From Deltaproteobacteria bacterium HGW-Deltaproteobacteria-19 (GTDB taxonomy: Bacteria > Desulfobacterota > Syntrophia > Syntrophales > PHBD01): a stretch of DNA of 64,000 bases. Positions 9,997 to 19,957 of this stretch are shown here, in pieces. The stretch spans positions 124,001-188,000 of the forward strand of contig PHBD01000011.1 of NCBI GenBank assembly GCA_002841865.1, written 5' to 3'. Positions within the stretch are counted from its first letter, which is position 1; each line of letters begins with the position of its first letter. The notes under the pieces were generated by a model that saw only the letters and a list, made by a program, of their open reading frames with translations, was not told the origin of the DNA and made no database searches. A program made the position numbers and the translations under genes.

Positions 9997-10770
9997 GTGA
10001 ATATCATCGCATGTGTAAAGCAGGTTCCGGATACGGAAGCCCAGATCAAGGTCAAGGCCGATGGATCGGGGATCGAAGAGGGCGGCATCAAGTGGGTCAT
10101 GAATCCCTATGACGAGTTTGGTGTTGAGGAAGCTCTGAAGTTGAAGGAGAAGGCCGGCGGCGACGTGACGATCGTGTCCATCGGACCCGCCCGGGCCATG
10201 GAGACCATCCGCACCGCCCTGGCCATGGGTGCAGAGAAGGGCGTCCACATTGACGATCCCGCCCTCAACGCGGCCGATGCGTACACCACGGCGGCGGCTC
10301 TGGCGGCGGCCATCAAGGGCCTGCCCTATGACATCATTTTCTGCGGCCAGCGGGCCATCGACGATGACTCCGCACAGGTCGGAGCCATTCTGGCGGAAAT
10401 CCTCGGCGTTCCCCAGGTGACGTTTGTCACGAAACTGGAGATCGACGGCACGAAGGTGAAGGCCGTACGGCCCATTGAGGGCGCCCAGCTGGTCATCGAG
10501 ACGTCCCTGCCCTGCGTGATTACGGCGACCAAGGGCCTCAACGAGCCCCGCTACGCCTCGCTCCCCGGCATCATGAAGGCCAAGAAGAAGCCGGTGGAGG
10601 CGAAGAATGCCGCCGCCCTCGGCGTATCAACCGATGCAAAGTCGAAAGTGGCGAAGATGATCCCCCCGCCCGCCCGTCCTCCTGGAAAGATTCTCTGCGC
10701 CGACGATACGCCCGAAGGCAAGGCGGCGGAGCTGGCGAAGCTTCTGCGGGAAGAGGCGAAGGTCATCTAA
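9997..10770 (+). CDS. etfB: Electron transfer flavoprotein subunit beta
   Basis: EtfB is the AMP/FAD-binding small subunit of the electron-transfer flavoprotein, which takes electrons from acyl-CoA dehydrogenases. The protein is 257 aa, the normal length. It starts MNIIACVKQVPDTEAQIK and has the conserved segments NPYDEFGVEEALKLKE, GRRAIDDDSAQVG-like (here CGQRAIDDDSAQVG) and the ADP-binding LPCVITATKGLNEPRY. The GTG at 9997 is preceded by AAGGAGG and matches the conserved N-terminus. It pairs with etfA 36 bases downstream. With the EMO-type protein after etfA, this gives a route from acyl-CoA oxidation to the membrane quinone pool. Confidence 0.96.
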   Translation: MNIIACVKQVPDTEAQIKVKADGSGIEEGGIKWVMNPYDEFGVEEALKLKEKAGGDVTIVSIGPARAMETIRTALAMGAEKGVHIDDPALNAADAYTTAAALAAAIKGLPYDIIFCGQRAIDDDSAQVGAILAEILGVPQVTFVTKLEIDGTKVKAVRPIEGAQLVIETSLPCVITATKGLNEPRYASLPGIMKAKKKPVEAKNAAALGVSTDAKSKVAKMIPPPARPPGKILCADDTPEGKAAELAKLLREEAKVI

Positions 10771-10806
10771 TTATAAAAACATACGGAATCACGGAGGATA
10801 TCGATC

Positions 10807-11778
10807 ATGGCAAAAGGTGTATGGATTGTTGCAGAACTGCGTGACGGCGCCTTCCGGAAGGTGACTTTCGAGATGGCCAGCACCGCCCGGAAACTGGCGG
10901 ACCAGCTGGGCGAAGAAGCCTGCGCCGTGGTGTGCGGCTCCGGCGTCGCGGGGATTGCCGGAGAGCTTGGAAAATACGGAATCGACAAGGTTTACGTGGC
11001 CGACAACGCCGCGTTTGAGCCCTATACGACGGATGCCCATGCGGCGGCCGTCGCCAAGGTCGTGAAGGACAACGATGCTGCCATCCTGCTGGTGGCCGCC
11101 TCATTCCAGGGCAAGGACCTGGCCCCCCGGCTGGTTGGCAAGCTGGCCACCGGCATGGCCTCGGACTGCACGGATGTGAAGATCGCCGATGGCAAGCTCC
11201 TGGCGATTCGCCCCATGTACGCCGGCAAGTGCTTCGGCGAGATCGTCGTATCGGCGACGCCGCAGATCGCAGCCCTGCGTCCGAACGTGTTCCCGATTGT
11301 CGAGAGCGCGAAGGCGGGCGCCGTCGAGGCTTTCGACCCGGGTCTGGGTGAGTTGAAGACGAAGGTCCTGGAAGTGCAGAAAGAGCAGGCCGGCAAGATC
11401 GACGTGTCGGAAGCGAACATCATCGTCTCCGGCGGACGCGGAATGAAGGGGCCGGAGAACTTCGCCATCCTGGAAGAGCTGGCGGGCGTCCTCGGAGCCG
11501 CAGTGGGCGCATCGAGAGCCGCCGTGGACGCCGGCTGGAGAGCCCAGTCGGACCAGGTGGGACAGACCGGCAAGGTCGTCTCCCCGAACCTGTACATTGC
11601 CTGCGGTATTTCGGGCGCCATCCAGCATCTCGCCGGGATGAGCTCCTCGAAGTACATCGTGGCCGTCAACAAAGATCCGGAAGCCCCGATCTTCCAGAAG
11701 GCCGATTACGGGCTCGTGGATGACCTCTTCAAGGTCGTGCCCGCCCTGACGCAGGAGTGCAAGAAGCTGCTTGGGTAG
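10807..11778 (+). CDS. etfA: Electron transfer flavoprotein subunit alpha
   Basis: EtfA is the FAD-binding large subunit of the Etf heterodimer. It is 323 aa. The N-terminal Rossmann-like domain is followed by the C-terminal FAD domain with [11 protein letters not shown], the SRAAVDAGW segment, [27 protein letters not shown] and [15 protein letters not shown], all hallmark EtfA motifs. The ATG at 10807 has CGGAGGA upstream. It is cistronic with etfB. The conserved FAD region shows no sign of degeneration, and there is no N-terminal ferredoxin extension, so this is the simple (non-bifurcating-specific) form by length. Bifurcation capacity cannot be excluded from sequence alone. Confidence 0.96.
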   Translation: MAKGVWIVAELRDGAFRKVTFEMASTARKLADQLGEEACAVVCGSGVAGIAGELGKYGIDKVYVADNAAFEPYTTDAHAAAVAKVVKDNDAAILLVAASFQGKDLAPRLVGKLATGMASDCTDVKIADGKLLAIRPMYAGKCFGEIVVSATPQIAALRPNVFPIVESAKAGAVEAFDPGLGELKTKVLEVQKEQAGKIDVSEANIIVSGGRGMKGPENFAILEELAGVLGAAVGASRAAVDAGWRAQSDQVGQTGKVVSPNLYIACGISGAIQHLAGMSSSKYIVAVNKDPEAPIFQKADYGLVDDLFKVVPALTQECKKLLG

Positions 11779-11807
11779 CAGGTTTTTTCAGTGGTCAGTC
11801 GCAGAGG

Positions 11808-11838
11808 GTAGCCGGCGGCCGTGAGGGTCGCCGGCTAC
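11808..11838 (+). terminator. Hairpin between etfA and the Fe-S oxidoreductase gene
   Basis: GTAGCCGGCG at 11808-11817 pairs with CGCCGGCTAC at 11829-11838, followed shortly by a TTTT. It may reduce read-through or mark a processing point between etfBA and the next gene, which starts about 100 bases later. Confidence 0.5.
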
Positions 11839-11934
11839 CTGCACGTTTTGCATGCGTCCGTCTTAAACCGCTGTCTTTGCTTCCCATTCGCCACCCCTCG
11901 CTGATCACGCAAGAACATATCGCTTGGAGGAGTT

Positions 11935-14136
11935 ATGGCACACGGAATCGCACCAATCGGAATCGGCAACGAAGGCCGGCAGGTATTCTGGAATGCCGAC
12001 AGCTTCGAGCTGTTCCTTTTCCTGTTTACCGGCATCGCCATGGTTATCTTTGCCGTCGGCCTTTTCCGGCGCTGGCAGATGTGGACCGCCATGGGCAAGC
12101 CGGAAATCCGCATGGACAATGTCAACGAACGGCTCAAGTTGCTCTGGAGAAACGGAATTCTGCAGATAAAGACCTGGCAGGATCCGTACCCGGGCGTTAT
12201 GCACGGGATGATCTTCTTCGGGTTTTTCGTTCTCATCTTCGGGGCCGCGTTCGACGCCACCGAGTTTCACATTACCGAACCTTTCGGCATCGCTTTCCTC
12301 AGGGGCAAGTTCTACCTTGTGTTCTCCATGATCATGGATCTCTTCGGTCTCTTCGTCCTCATCGGAGTCCTCATGGCCCTGTGGAGGCGCTATATCCTGA
12401 GGCCCGACCGCCTGACCTACAAGGGACAGCCGGACTCCACGCCTGATGACGCCATTGTCCTGCTTTTGATCCTCGGTATCATCGTAACGGGATTCGTCAT
12501 CGAGGCCCTCCGGATTCACGTCACCTGGCAGCAGGCGCCCTGGGAAGTCTGGTCGTTCGTGGGCTGGAACCTGGCCAAGGCCTTTGCCGGCGTAGAACCG
12601 GGATCGGCGAAGGCGATGCATGCGGCGACCTGGTGGATTCACACCTTTATCGCCCTGGGATTCATTGCTTACATCCCCTACTCACGGCTGATGCACATTA
12701 TCACGACGCCGGCCAACCACTTCATGACCACCCTGAAACCGGTCGGCCAGCTGGAGCCCATCGCCGACTTCGAAAACGCCGAGAGCTTCGGCGTGGGGAC
12801 CCTGGAAGAGTTCACCTGGAAGCAGATCTTCGACTCCGACGCATGCACACGTTGCGGGCGTTGCCAGGACGGCTGTCCGGCCTACCTGACAGGCAAGCAC
12901 CTGTCCCCCAAGAAGCTGGTTCAGGATATAAAGACCTACTGGCTGGAGAAGGCCCCGGCAGCCGTTGCGGCGAAGAACGCCGCCGCCGGCGATGGCAAGC
13001 TAGCCAAGCTGGGAAGAATTCTGGATCTGGTTTCCCTCCTCGGGAAATACAAGATGGCCGGAGAGGGTTACCAGCCGCCGGCGGAGCGGGCTCTCATTGG
13101 CGAGGTGGTTGATCTTCACGAGCTGTGGGACTGCACGAACTGCATGTACTGCATGGAGAACTGCTCGGCTTCCATCGAGCACGTGCCCAAGATCGTCGGC
13201 ATGAGGCAGTATAAAGTCCTGATGGATGCAGATTTTGCTCCCGAGCTCCAGCTCACCTACCGCAACATGGAAAACAACTCCAACCCCTGGGGCGTGGGAT
13301 CCCACCTCCGGGCTGATTGGGCAAAGGAAGTGGGCGTGAAGACGCTGGCCGAGGACGCCAATGTGGAGTACCTCTTCTACGTGGGCTGTGCCGGCTCCTT
13401 CGACGACCGCGGCAAGAAGGTCTCCATCGCGTTCGCAAAGATCCTTCAGGCAGCCGGGATCAGCTTCGGCATCCTTGGAACCGAGGAGAGCTGCTGTGGC
13501 GACTCGGCCATGCGCGGCGGGAACGAGTATCTTTATCAGACTCTCGCCCAGGCGAACATCGAGGTGATGAAAGCCTACGGCGTGAAGAAGATCATCGCGA
13601 CCTGCCCCCATGGTTACAACGCCCTGAAGAAGGATTATCCGAACTTCGATGGCAACTTCGAGGTGTATCACCACACGGAGATTATCGCCGACCTGATCGC
13701 CCAGGGAAAAATCAAGCTGCAGAAGCCCGTGGAGGGTACCTTCACCTACCATGACTCCTGCTTCCTGGGCCGTTACAACAACGTGTACGAGCAGCCACGG
13801 AAGATCCTCGCGGCGGTTCCCGGTGCGAAGACGGTGGAGATGGCCCGGAACCACGGCAAGAGCTTCTGCTGCGGCGCCGGTGGCGCCCGCATGTGGATGG
13901 AGGAGCACGGCGATCGCATCAACGACGCCCGGGCCAAACAGGCCATCGACGTGAATGCGGACACCATCGCCGTCGGTTGTCCCTTCTGCCTCACCATGAT
14001 GAGCGACGGGATCAAGGACCACAGCAAGGAAGAGAGCATGGTGGCCCTCGACTTGGCGGAGATCGTCTGGAAGGCCATGGGCCTCGAGGAAGAGAAGGCA
14101 CCCGTCGAGGTCTGCGCCGCTCCGGCGGAGGAATAG
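11935..14136 (+). CDS. Membrane-bound Fe-S oxidoreductase, EtfAB:quinone oxidoreductase type (EMO-like)
   Basis: A 733-aa fusion. The N-terminal 280 residues hold several membrane helices of the NarI/cytochrome-b type (for example FLFLFTGIAMVIFAVGLF). Two 4Fe-4S cluster motifs follow, beginning at Cys304 (CTRCGRCQDGCP) and Cys400 (CTNCMYCMENC). The C-terminal half carries two CCG domains of the heterodisulfide-reductase type, with a CCG at about 520 and FCCGAGGARMW at about 644. This architecture (often called DUF224 or FixC-like Fe-S oxidoreductase) has been shown in syntrophic fatty-acid oxidisers to pass electrons from reduced Etf to menaquinone. Its place directly after acs-etfBA supports that role. 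The ATG at 11935 has GGAGG upstream. A terminator follows. Confidence 0.9.
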   Translation: MAHGIAPIGIGNEGRQVFWNADSFELFLFLFTGIAMVIFAVGLFRRWQMWTAMGKPEIRMDNVNERLKLLWRNGILQIKTWQDPYPGVMHGMIFFGFFVLIFGAAFDATEFHITEPFGIAFLRGKFYLVFSMIMDLFGLFVLIGVLMALWRRYILRPDRLTYKGQPDSTPDDAIVLLLILGIIVTGFVIEALRIHVTWQQAPWEVWSFVGWNLAKAFAGVEPGSAKAMHAATWWIHTFIALGFIAYIPYSRLMHIITTPANHFMTTLKPVGQLEPIADFENAESFGVGTLEEFTWKQIFDSDACTRCGRCQDGCPAYLTGKHLSPKKLVQDIKTYWLEKAPAAVAAKNAAAGDGKLAKLGRILDLVSLLGKYKMAGEGYQPPAERALIGEVVDLHELWDCTNCMYCMENCSASIEHVPKIVGMRQYKVLMDADFAPELQLTYRNMENNSNPWGVGSHLRADWAKEVGVKTLAEDANVEYLFYVGCAGSFDDRGKKVSIAFAKILQAAGISFGILGTEESCCGDSAMRGGNEYLYQTLAQANIEVMKAYGVKKIIATCPHGYNALKKDYPNFDGNFEVYHHTEIIADLIAQGKIKLQKPVEGTFTYHDSCFLGRYNNVYEQPRKILAAVPGAKTVEMARNHGKSFCCGAGGARMWMEEHGDRINDARAKQAIDVNADTIAVGCPFCLTMMSDGIKDHSKEESMVALDLAEIVWKAMGLEEEKAPVEVCAAPAEE

Positions 14137-14164
14137 AAGAGAGTTTCTGACAGCTTTTTTCATG

Positions 14165-14194
14165 GCCCCGGCCCAAAAAGCCGGGGCTTTTTTT
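14165..14194 (+). terminator. Rho-independent terminator of the etf/EMO gene set
   Basis: GCCCCGGC at 14165-14172 and GCCGGGGC at 14180-14187 form an 8-bp stem with an A-rich loop, followed directly by seven Ts. Confidence 0.9.
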
Positions 14195-14356
14195 GTGGAT
14201 TACGCGGCTCTGATCGATTATAATCCGTCAGTTCCACTTCCGTGTCTCACCGCGCAACCATTACCGGAAAGCAGACCGATCCCCTTGCGTCCGCCCCGGT
14301 GCTGAAAGAAATCGTTATAACCCGGTCAGTTTTCTTTTCTTGAAAGGAGGCTTTTC

Positions 14357-16057
14357 ATGGCAGGAGAGAGCGTCTATGCAAAGAAATTGTGGCTGAAGTC
14401 CTACGAGCAGGGAGTTCCGGAATGCATCCAGTATGAGGATCTCTGCCTTCCGGATATCCTGGAGCGGACGGCCAAGCAGTTTCCGGAACGGCCAGCCCTG
14501 ATCTTCCAGGGCTACACCGTTTCGTTCCGGCAGATGAAGGACATGGTGGACCGGTTTGCCGCCTGCCTGACGGATTTCGGGATTCGGAAGGGCGATGCCG
14601 TGGCCCTTCTCCTGCCGAATGTGATCCCCTGCGTCGTGGCCTATTATGCGATCCTCAATATCGGCGCCATCGCTGTCATGAACAACCCTCTGTACTCGGA
14701 CCCGGAACTGGATCACCAGTTCAACGACTCCGGGGCGAAGGTCCTCGTGACGCTGGACCTCCTGGGGAACCGGATGATCGACCTCCGGCCGCGGACATCG
14801 ATCCGCCAGATCATCTACACATCCATCGGAGACTACCTTCCCTTCCCGAAGAATCTCCTCTTTCCGCTGGTGGCCAAAAAGAAGAAGATGGCCGCCGACG
14901 TAAAGGCCGCGCCGGACGTCTACCGCTGGAAGGACTGCCTGGCCAAGTATGGCGCGACCGCCGCCGCCGCAAAACTCACCTTCGACGACATCGCCATGTA
15001 CCAGTACACCGGAGGGACCACCGGGGTATCGAAAGGCGTCATGCTGACTCACGGAAACTTGAGCAAGCAGGTCCAGCAACTGGCGGCCTGGTTCCCGAAA
15101 TTCACCAAGGGAACGGAGATCATGCTGGGCGCCCTGCCGTATTTCCATGTCTTCGGTCTCTCCGTGTCCATGAATTTCTCCATTCTCATGGGGTGGGCCC
15201 AAGTCCTGGTGCCACGTCCCCAGCCGGAGCCGCTTCTGGAGGCCATCGGGAAATTCCGTCCCACCTTTGCTCCCCTCGTGCCGACCATGTACATCGGGAT
15301 GCTGAATCACCCGAATCTCAAGTCCACAGACATGAGCTGCATCAAAGGGGCTTTCTCCGGAAGCGCGCCGCTGCCTGTGGAGGTCATTCACGATTTCGAG
15401 AAACTGACGGGGGCCGCCATTGTGGAGGGATTCGGGATGACGGAAACAACGCCGGTCACTCACGTCAATCCCTTTCACGGCGGAGCCCGCAAGGTGGGAA
15501 GTGTCGGGGTTCCCATCTCCGACACGGAATGCCGCATCGTAGACCTGGAAGACGGGGTTACGGACATGCCCGTGAACGAGCGGGGCGAACTGATCGTCAA
15601 GGGACCCCAGATCATGCTCGGCTACAAGGGGCGCCCGGAAGAGACGGCGAGTACGCTGAAGGACGGCTGGGTCTACACCGGGGATATCGCCACCATGGAC
15701 GAGGATGGATACTTCTACATCGTAGACCGGAAGAAAGACATGATCATCTCCGGTGGTTACAATGTATATCCCCGCGACATCGACGAGGTGTACTACCAGC
15801 ACTCCAAGATCCAGGAGGTCTGCTCGATCGGCATCCCCGACGCGAAGCGCGGAGAGAACGTGAAGCTGTTCGTCGTACTCAAGGAAGGGGAACAGGCGAC
15901 GGCTGAGGAGCTCATCAACTGGGGCAAGGACCACCTGGCTCCCTATAAGCTGCCCACGGAAGTCGAATTTCGTGCGGAACTGCCGAAGACGAACGTCGGC
16001 AAGATCCTCCGGAAGCAGCTCCGGGCCGAGGAACTGGAGAAGAGAAAGAAAGGCTGA
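14357..16057 (+). CDS. Long-chain-type acyl-CoA synthetase (AMP-forming)
   Basis: A cytosolic or membrane-associated ligase that activates a carboxylic acid with ATP and CoA. The protein is 566 aa, the usual length for bacterial FadD. It has the ATP/AMP motif YTGGTTGVSKGVMLTH (a Gly variant of YTSGTTG), GFGMTETTPVTHVNP, the hinge GDIATMDEDGYFYIVDRKKDMI, and the C-terminal NVGKILRKQLR with the catalytic Lys. AAAGGAGG sits 7 bases before the ATG at 14357. It stands alone between two terminators. The chain length of the substrate cannot be read from the sequence. Benzoate or cyclohexane-carboxylate ligases are related alternatives in this kind of organism, but the overall match is closer to fatty-acyl ligases. 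Confidence 0.9.
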   Translation: MAGESVYAKKLWLKSYEQGVPECIQYEDLCLPDILERTAKQFPERPALIFQGYTVSFRQMKDMVDRFAACLTDFGIRKGDAVALLLPNVIPCVVAYYAILNIGAIAVMNNPLYSDPELDHQFNDSGAKVLVTLDLLGNRMIDLRPRTSIRQIIYTSIGDYLPFPKNLLFPLVAKKKKMAADVKAAPDVYRWKDCLAKYGATAAAAKLTFDDIAMYQYTGGTTGVSKGVMLTHGNLSKQVQQLAAWFPKFTKGTEIMLGALPYFHVFGLSVSMNFSILMGWAQVLVPRPQPEPLLEAIGKFRPTFAPLVPTMYIGMLNHPNLKSTDMSCIKGAFSGSAPLPVEVIHDFEKLTGAAIVEGFGMTETTPVTHVNPFHGGARKVGSVGVPISDTECRIVDLEDGVTDMPVNERGELIVKGPQIMLGYKGRPEETASTLKDGWVYTGDIATMDEDGYFYIVDRKKDMIISGGYNVYPRDIDEVYYQHSKIQEVCSIGIPDAKRGENVKLFVVLKEGEQATAEELINWGKDHLAPYKLPTEVEFRAELPKTNVGKILRKQLRAEELEKRKKG

Positions 16058-16084
16058 TCAAGGATTCTCAACGAGCGGCAACAA

Positions 16085-16114
16085 AAAGGGCGGGTCCGTG
16101 GGGGCCCGCCCTTT
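16085..16114. terminator. Bidirectional terminator between convergent genes
   Basis: AAAGGGCGGG at 16085-16094 and CCCGCCCTTT at 16105-16114 form a perfect 10-bp stem, with A-run on one side and T-rich sequence on the other, between the acyl-CoA ligase gene and the minus-strand phosphoglycerate mutase gene. Confidence 0.85.
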
Positions 16115-16150
16115 CCTGTTTTCCAGGGCGCGGGAGCTGCCGGCAGGGAC

Positions 16151-17359
16151 TCAGGCTCCGAATTTCTCGAGCCGTCCGGCATGCGCCAGGGCGAGAGCCA
16201 TGAGGTTCACCATGGGAAGATGCCCAAGCCCGCCCAGGATGCAATCCTGCTCTCCGAAGCGTTCCACCCGATCGGGCCGGCAGGTTTTTGCCGCCAGGAC
16301 AACCGGGACGGGATGCCAGCTGTGACCGCTCAGGGCTGCCGGTGTGGAGTGGTCACCCGTCACGACCAGCACATCCGGCTGCAGATCCAGAATGTGCGGG
16401 AACAGGGCATCGACCTCTTCGATCACCTTCACCTTGGCGTCGAAGTTGCCGTCCTCCCCGCGCGAGTCCGTCGGCTTGATATGGACGAAGAAGAAATCGT
16501 GGCGGTCATAGGCAGCCCGGAGGGCCTCGAACTCTGCAGTTACGGTCTCCGTCGGCGGATGAACCGTCATCCCCAGCAGGCGGGCGATTCCCCGGTACAT
16601 CGGGTAGGAGGCGATGGCCAGGGGATTCAGTTTGAATCGTTCCGTGAGGCTCGGGAATTTGCGGTATTTAGCATAACCGCGGAGAAGGATCATGTTTGCC
16701 TTCTCCTCATCCGCGAGGACTCGCCCGGCCTCCTTCACCAGTTCCATGAGGACCGCTTCGGTACCTTTCGCCTCTGCCATCGTTGCCCGCGGCGGGAGCG
16801 GCCGCTTCCCCGTCTTCTGGGGATCCGTCTCTTCAATGTCATCCCGGAGATGTTCATCCCGAAGGACGAGGAGGGCCCGATGTTCCTTCACGGGCTCAAA
16901 GAAGAACGGCACGTTTGATTGGAGGCGGATTCCCTCCTGGAGTTTCCGGCACACGCGACGGTTTGTATCGTTGTCGATCCGCCCAGCTCGCCGGTCCGTC
17001 ACAAGGCCGTCCCGATCCACCGTTGCGAAATTGACCCGGATGAGCAGGTCCTTCTCCGTCATGGGATAGTCAATGCCGGCCCCTTCCAGGATTCCGCGGC
17101 CGATGTTGTTCTTTACCGGGTCATAACCGAAAAGGGCGAAATGGGCGGGGCCGCTGCCCGGTGTGATCCCGGGGCCGACGGGGTCCAGGAGGCCGCACAC
17201 TCCGTCCCTTGCGAGCGCGTCCAGGTTTGGAGTCCGCGCCGTCTCCAGTTCCGTATCCCTGCCGCCGGGGGTGGGCAACCCTCCCAGGCCGTCCATGATG
17301 AGGAAGACGATTTTTGTGGTGCCCGGCTGTGCAAGGCGATCGATCAACTCCGTATCCAT
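16151..17359 (-). CDS. apgM: 2,3-bisphosphoglycerate-independent phosphoglycerate mutase, archaeal (ApgM) type
   Basis: The enzyme interconverts 3- and 2-phosphoglycerate in glycolysis and gluconeogenesis. It belongs to the alkaline-phosphatase superfamily. The 402-aa length and motif order fit ApgM rather than the longer GpmI. The metal-binding N-terminus reads IVFLIMDGLGG, followed by TPNLDALA with the catalytic nucleophile region, GSGPAHFALFGYDP, HIKPTDSRGEDGN, and the metal-binding TGDHSTPAALSGHSWHP. The ATG at 17359 matches the conserved N-terminus and has AAAGGAAA upstream. It is the third gene of a minus-strand run with the UDP-sugar genes, 19 bases after the dehydrogenase. Enolase, the next pathway step, is elsewhere in the window (38.0 kb). 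Confidence 0.92.
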   Translation of the reverse strand: MDTELIDRLAQPGTTKIVFLIMDGLGGLPTPGGRDTELETARTPNLDALARDGVCGLLDPVGPGITPGSGPAHFALFGYDPVKNNIGRGILEGAGIDYPMTEKDLLIRVNFATVDRDGLVTDRRAGRIDNDTNRRVCRKLQEGIRLQSNVPFFFEPVKEHRALLVLRDEHLRDDIEETDPQKTGKRPLPPRATMAEAKGTEAVLMELVKEAGRVLADEEKANMILLRGYAKYRKFPSLTERFKLNPLAIASYPMYRGIARLLGMTVHPPTETVTAEFEALRAAYDRHDFFFVHIKPTDSRGEDGNFDAKVKVIEEVDALFPHILDLQPDVLVVTGDHSTPAALSGHSWHPVPVVLAAKTCRPDRVERFGEQDCILGGLGHLPMVNLMALALAHAGRLEKFGA

Positions 17360-17378
17360 GGTGTTTCCTTTTCCGTGA

Positions 17379-18755
17379 TCAGAAATGCTTGAGCGGCGGT
17401 TTCCCCAGGGGGAACACATTGAAGCCAAGATCGAAACATCCCTGATGATCGAGGATGTTCCGGCCGTCAAAGAGGAAGGCCGGCTGCTCCATGCTTTCGT
17501 AGATCCGCCGGTAGTCCAGTTTCCGATACAGGTCCCACTCGGTCAGGACGGCGATGGCATGGCATCCCGCCGCCGCTTCATAAGGGTCGGCAACGTACCG
17601 GACGTTCCCGGCGGTGTCGTTCAGGTCCACCCGGGCGTTCTTGAGGGCCTGCGGATCCGTGATGACCACCTCCGCCTTTTCCTCCATCAACCTCCGGGCG
17701 ATGAAGATCGCGGGACTCTCCCGTGTATCTCCCGTGTTGGCCTTGAAGGCGAAGCCGAACAGGCAGATCCGTTTTCCCGCCAGGGTATTGAACATGGCCG
17801 TCAGCATCGTGCCCATGAAACGTTCCTGCTGGTACTCGTTGATGCGTACGACGCTTTCCCAGTAGGCCGCCACGTCGTCAAGCCCATAATGGCGGCAGAG
17901 GTACACGAGGTTGAGGATGTCCTTTTTGAAGCAGGATCCCCCGAACCCGATGCTCGCGTTGAGGAACTTGGGACCGATCCGGCTGTCCATTCCGACGGCG
18001 CGGGCCACTTCCTCGACGTCGGCCTCGGTCTTTTCACAGAGGGCGGAAATGGCATTGATGGAGGATATCCTCTGGGCGAGAAACGCGTTCGATACGAGCT
18101 TGGACAGCTCGCTGCTCCAGATGTTGGAAGTGAGGATCCTTTCCCGTGGAACCCAGGAGGCGTAAATGTCGACGAGGATCTGGCGGGCCAGCAGGCCTGA
18201 TTTCGTTTCCCGCGATCCGATGAGGACACGGTCCGGGTTCGTGAGATCGCGGATGGCGGATCCCTCCGCCAGGAACTCTGGATTCGACAGGACCTCAAAC
18301 CAGATCCCGTTCCCGGTGTGGCGGAGAATGCTTTCCATAGCCTGGGCCGTTTTCACCGGCAGGGTGCTCTTCTCGATGACGATCTTGGGGGTCTGAGCGT
18401 ACTGCAGGATCTGGCGGGCCGTCTTCTCCCAGTACTGGAGGTCCGCGGCCATGCCGGCGCCGACGCCGAATGTCTTCGTGGGAGTATTGACACTCACGAA
18501 AATGATGTCGTTCTCCCGGATCCCCTGTTCGACGTCGGTGCTGAAAAAGAGGTTTTTCCCCCGGACGGCCCGGACGATCTCATCCAGGCCCGGCTCATAG
18601 ATGGGCAATTCATCCGAATTCCAGGCGGCGATCCGTTCGGGGTTGATATCCACTACGGTAACTCTGTAATCAGGGCACTGGTGAGCGATCATGGCCATCG
18701 TGGGACCACCCACGTAACCGGCGCCGATACAGAGGATATTTCGATTGTAAGGCAT
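17379..18755 (-). CDS. UDP-glucose 6-dehydrogenase, eukaryote-like form
   Basis: It oxidises UDP-glucose to UDP-glucuronate with two NAD+. The 458-aa protein has the N-terminal NAD site CIGAGYVGGPTMAMIA, the linker helix, and the catalytic segment GFGGSCFKKD with Cys275, close to the position of the human enzyme's Cys276. The C-terminal UDP-binding part reads FAFKANTGDTRESPAI. Length and motifs (STLPVKTA, NPEFLAEGSAI, NAFLAQRISSINA) match the metazoan/plant-like clade rather than the shorter bacterial Ugd. The gene lies 14 bases after a UDP-glucuronate decarboxylase, so the pair would make UDP-xylose for a surface polysaccharide. Confidence 0.93.
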   Translation of the reverse strand: MPYNRNILCIGAGYVGGPTMAMIAHQCPDYRVTVVDINPERIAAWNSDELPIYEPGLDEIVRAVRGKNLFFSTDVEQGIRENDIIFVSVNTPTKTFGVGAGMAADLQYWEKTARQILQYAQTPKIVIEKSTLPVKTAQAMESILRHTGNGIWFEVLSNPEFLAEGSAIRDLTNPDRVLIGSRETKSGLLARQILVDIYASWVPRERILTSNIWSSELSKLVSNAFLAQRISSINAISALCEKTEADVEEVARAVGMDSRIGPKFLNASIGFGGSCFKKDILNLVYLCRHYGLDDVAAYWESVVRINEYQQERFMGTMLTAMFNTLAGKRICLFGFAFKANTGDTRESPAIFIARRLMEEKAEVVITDPQALKNARVDLNDTAGNVRYVADPYEAAAGCHAIAVLTEWDLYRKLDYRRIYESMEQPAFLFDGRNILDHQGCFDLGFNVFPLGKPPLKHF

Positions 18756-18769
18756 GGATTCTCCAGTGC

Positions 18770-19714
18770 TTATGATAGCGTGTTTTGGAAATACTCGATG
18801 GTTCTCCGGAGTCCTTCCTCAAGGGGGATGGAAGGGTTCCATTTCAGGCGATTCCGCGCCTGTGTGATGTCGGGTTTCCGCTGGACCGGGTCATCCTGGG
18901 GCAGGGGATGGTGAACGATCCTCGATTTGGATCCTGTCAGGCGAAGGACCTCCTCCGCCAGGGCAAGGATCGTGAATTCAACCGGGTTCCCGATGTTCAT
19001 CGGGCCGATGCAGTCGTCGGGGGTATTCATCAGTTGCGCCAGGCCTGCAATCATGTCTTCGACGTAGCAGAAGGATCGCGTCTGGGAGCCGTCGCCGTAG
19101 ATCGTAAGGTCTTCGCCCCGGAGCGCCTGGAGGATGAGATTGCTCACCACCCGGCCGTCGTTGAGGGCCATCCTCGGGCCATAGGTGTTGAAGATCCTCG
19201 CGATCTTGATTCGAACCCCGTTCTGCCGGTGGTAATCCATCATCAGGCACTCGGCTGCCCGCTTCCCCTCGTCGTAGCAACTCCGGATTCCGACCGGATT
19301 GACGCGGCCCCAGTAACTCTCACCCTGGGGGTGTTCCTCCGGGTCGCCATAGACCTCCGAGGTGGAGGCCAGGAGGATCTTGGCCCGGACGCGCTTCGCG
19401 ATGCCCAGGGTGTGGATCGTCCCGAGGATGCTCGTCTTGATTGTCTTGATGGGATTGTACTGGTAATGGACCGGAGACGCCGGGCAGGCGAGGCTGTAGA
19501 TCTCGTCTACCTCCAGATAAATCGGATTGATGATATCATGGCGGATCAGTTCGAATCTTTCGTGGGAAAGAAGATGACGGATGTTGTCTTTGCTGCCGGT
19601 GAAGAAGTTGTCCAGGCAGATCACTTCCTCACCTTGTGCAATCAGGAAATCGCAGAGGTGGGAACCGAGAAATCCGGCGCCGCCGGTAACAAGAACCCGT
19701 TTTTTCATGGCCAT
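18770..19714 (-). CDS. UDP-glucuronate decarboxylase (UDP-xylose synthase)
   Basis: An NAD-dependent extended SDR of 314 aa that converts UDP-glucuronate to UDP-xylose. It shows [18 protein letters not shown] at the NAD site, [11 protein letters not shown], the [15 protein letters not shown] strand with the catalytic Ser/Thr region, and [11 protein letters not shown] with the Tyr-x3-Lys pair; these are specific for UXS. The start at 19714 (MAMKKRV) has ACGGAG upstream; an ATG two codons later is possible. It is first in the operon with the dehydrogenase that makes its substrate. dTDP-glucose dehydratase is a less likely alternative because DEGKR and the PEEHPQ segment are UXS-like. Confidence 0.92.
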   Translation of the reverse strand: MAMKKRVLVTGGAGFLGSHLCDFLIAQGEEVICLDNFFTGSKDNIRHLLSHERFELIRHDIINPIYLEVDEIYSLACPASPVHYQYNPIKTIKTSILGTIHTLGIAKRVRAKILLASTSEVYGDPEEHPQGESYWGRVNPVGIRSCYDEGKRAAECLMMDYHRQNGVRIKIARIFNTYGPRMALNDGRVVSNLILQALRGEDLTIYGDGSQTRSFCYVEDMIAGLAQLMNTPDDCIGPMNIGNPVEFTILALAEEVLRLTGSKSRIVHHPLPQDDPVQRKPDITQARNRLKWNPSIPLEEGLRRTIEYFQNTLS

Positions 19715-19957
19715 GCCGCAAACACTCCGTAGCTCTTTGATGTTGGCTTTTCTCGACGAGGTTGTTATGAGTGTGCTCCGCCTACCCGGCAACGACCCTC
19801 GTCCGTGGGGCGCGGTTCACGGGCGTCAGGGTGTACCCGGCCGGCTGCATGCCGCAACAGGTGGTGACGGGTTGCAGGACCGCATCCGGATGCTTTCGGG
19901 GCGGTCGGTTTTAACCATAAAACACATTGATATGTCAATCGAAAAGGGGATGCGGCC

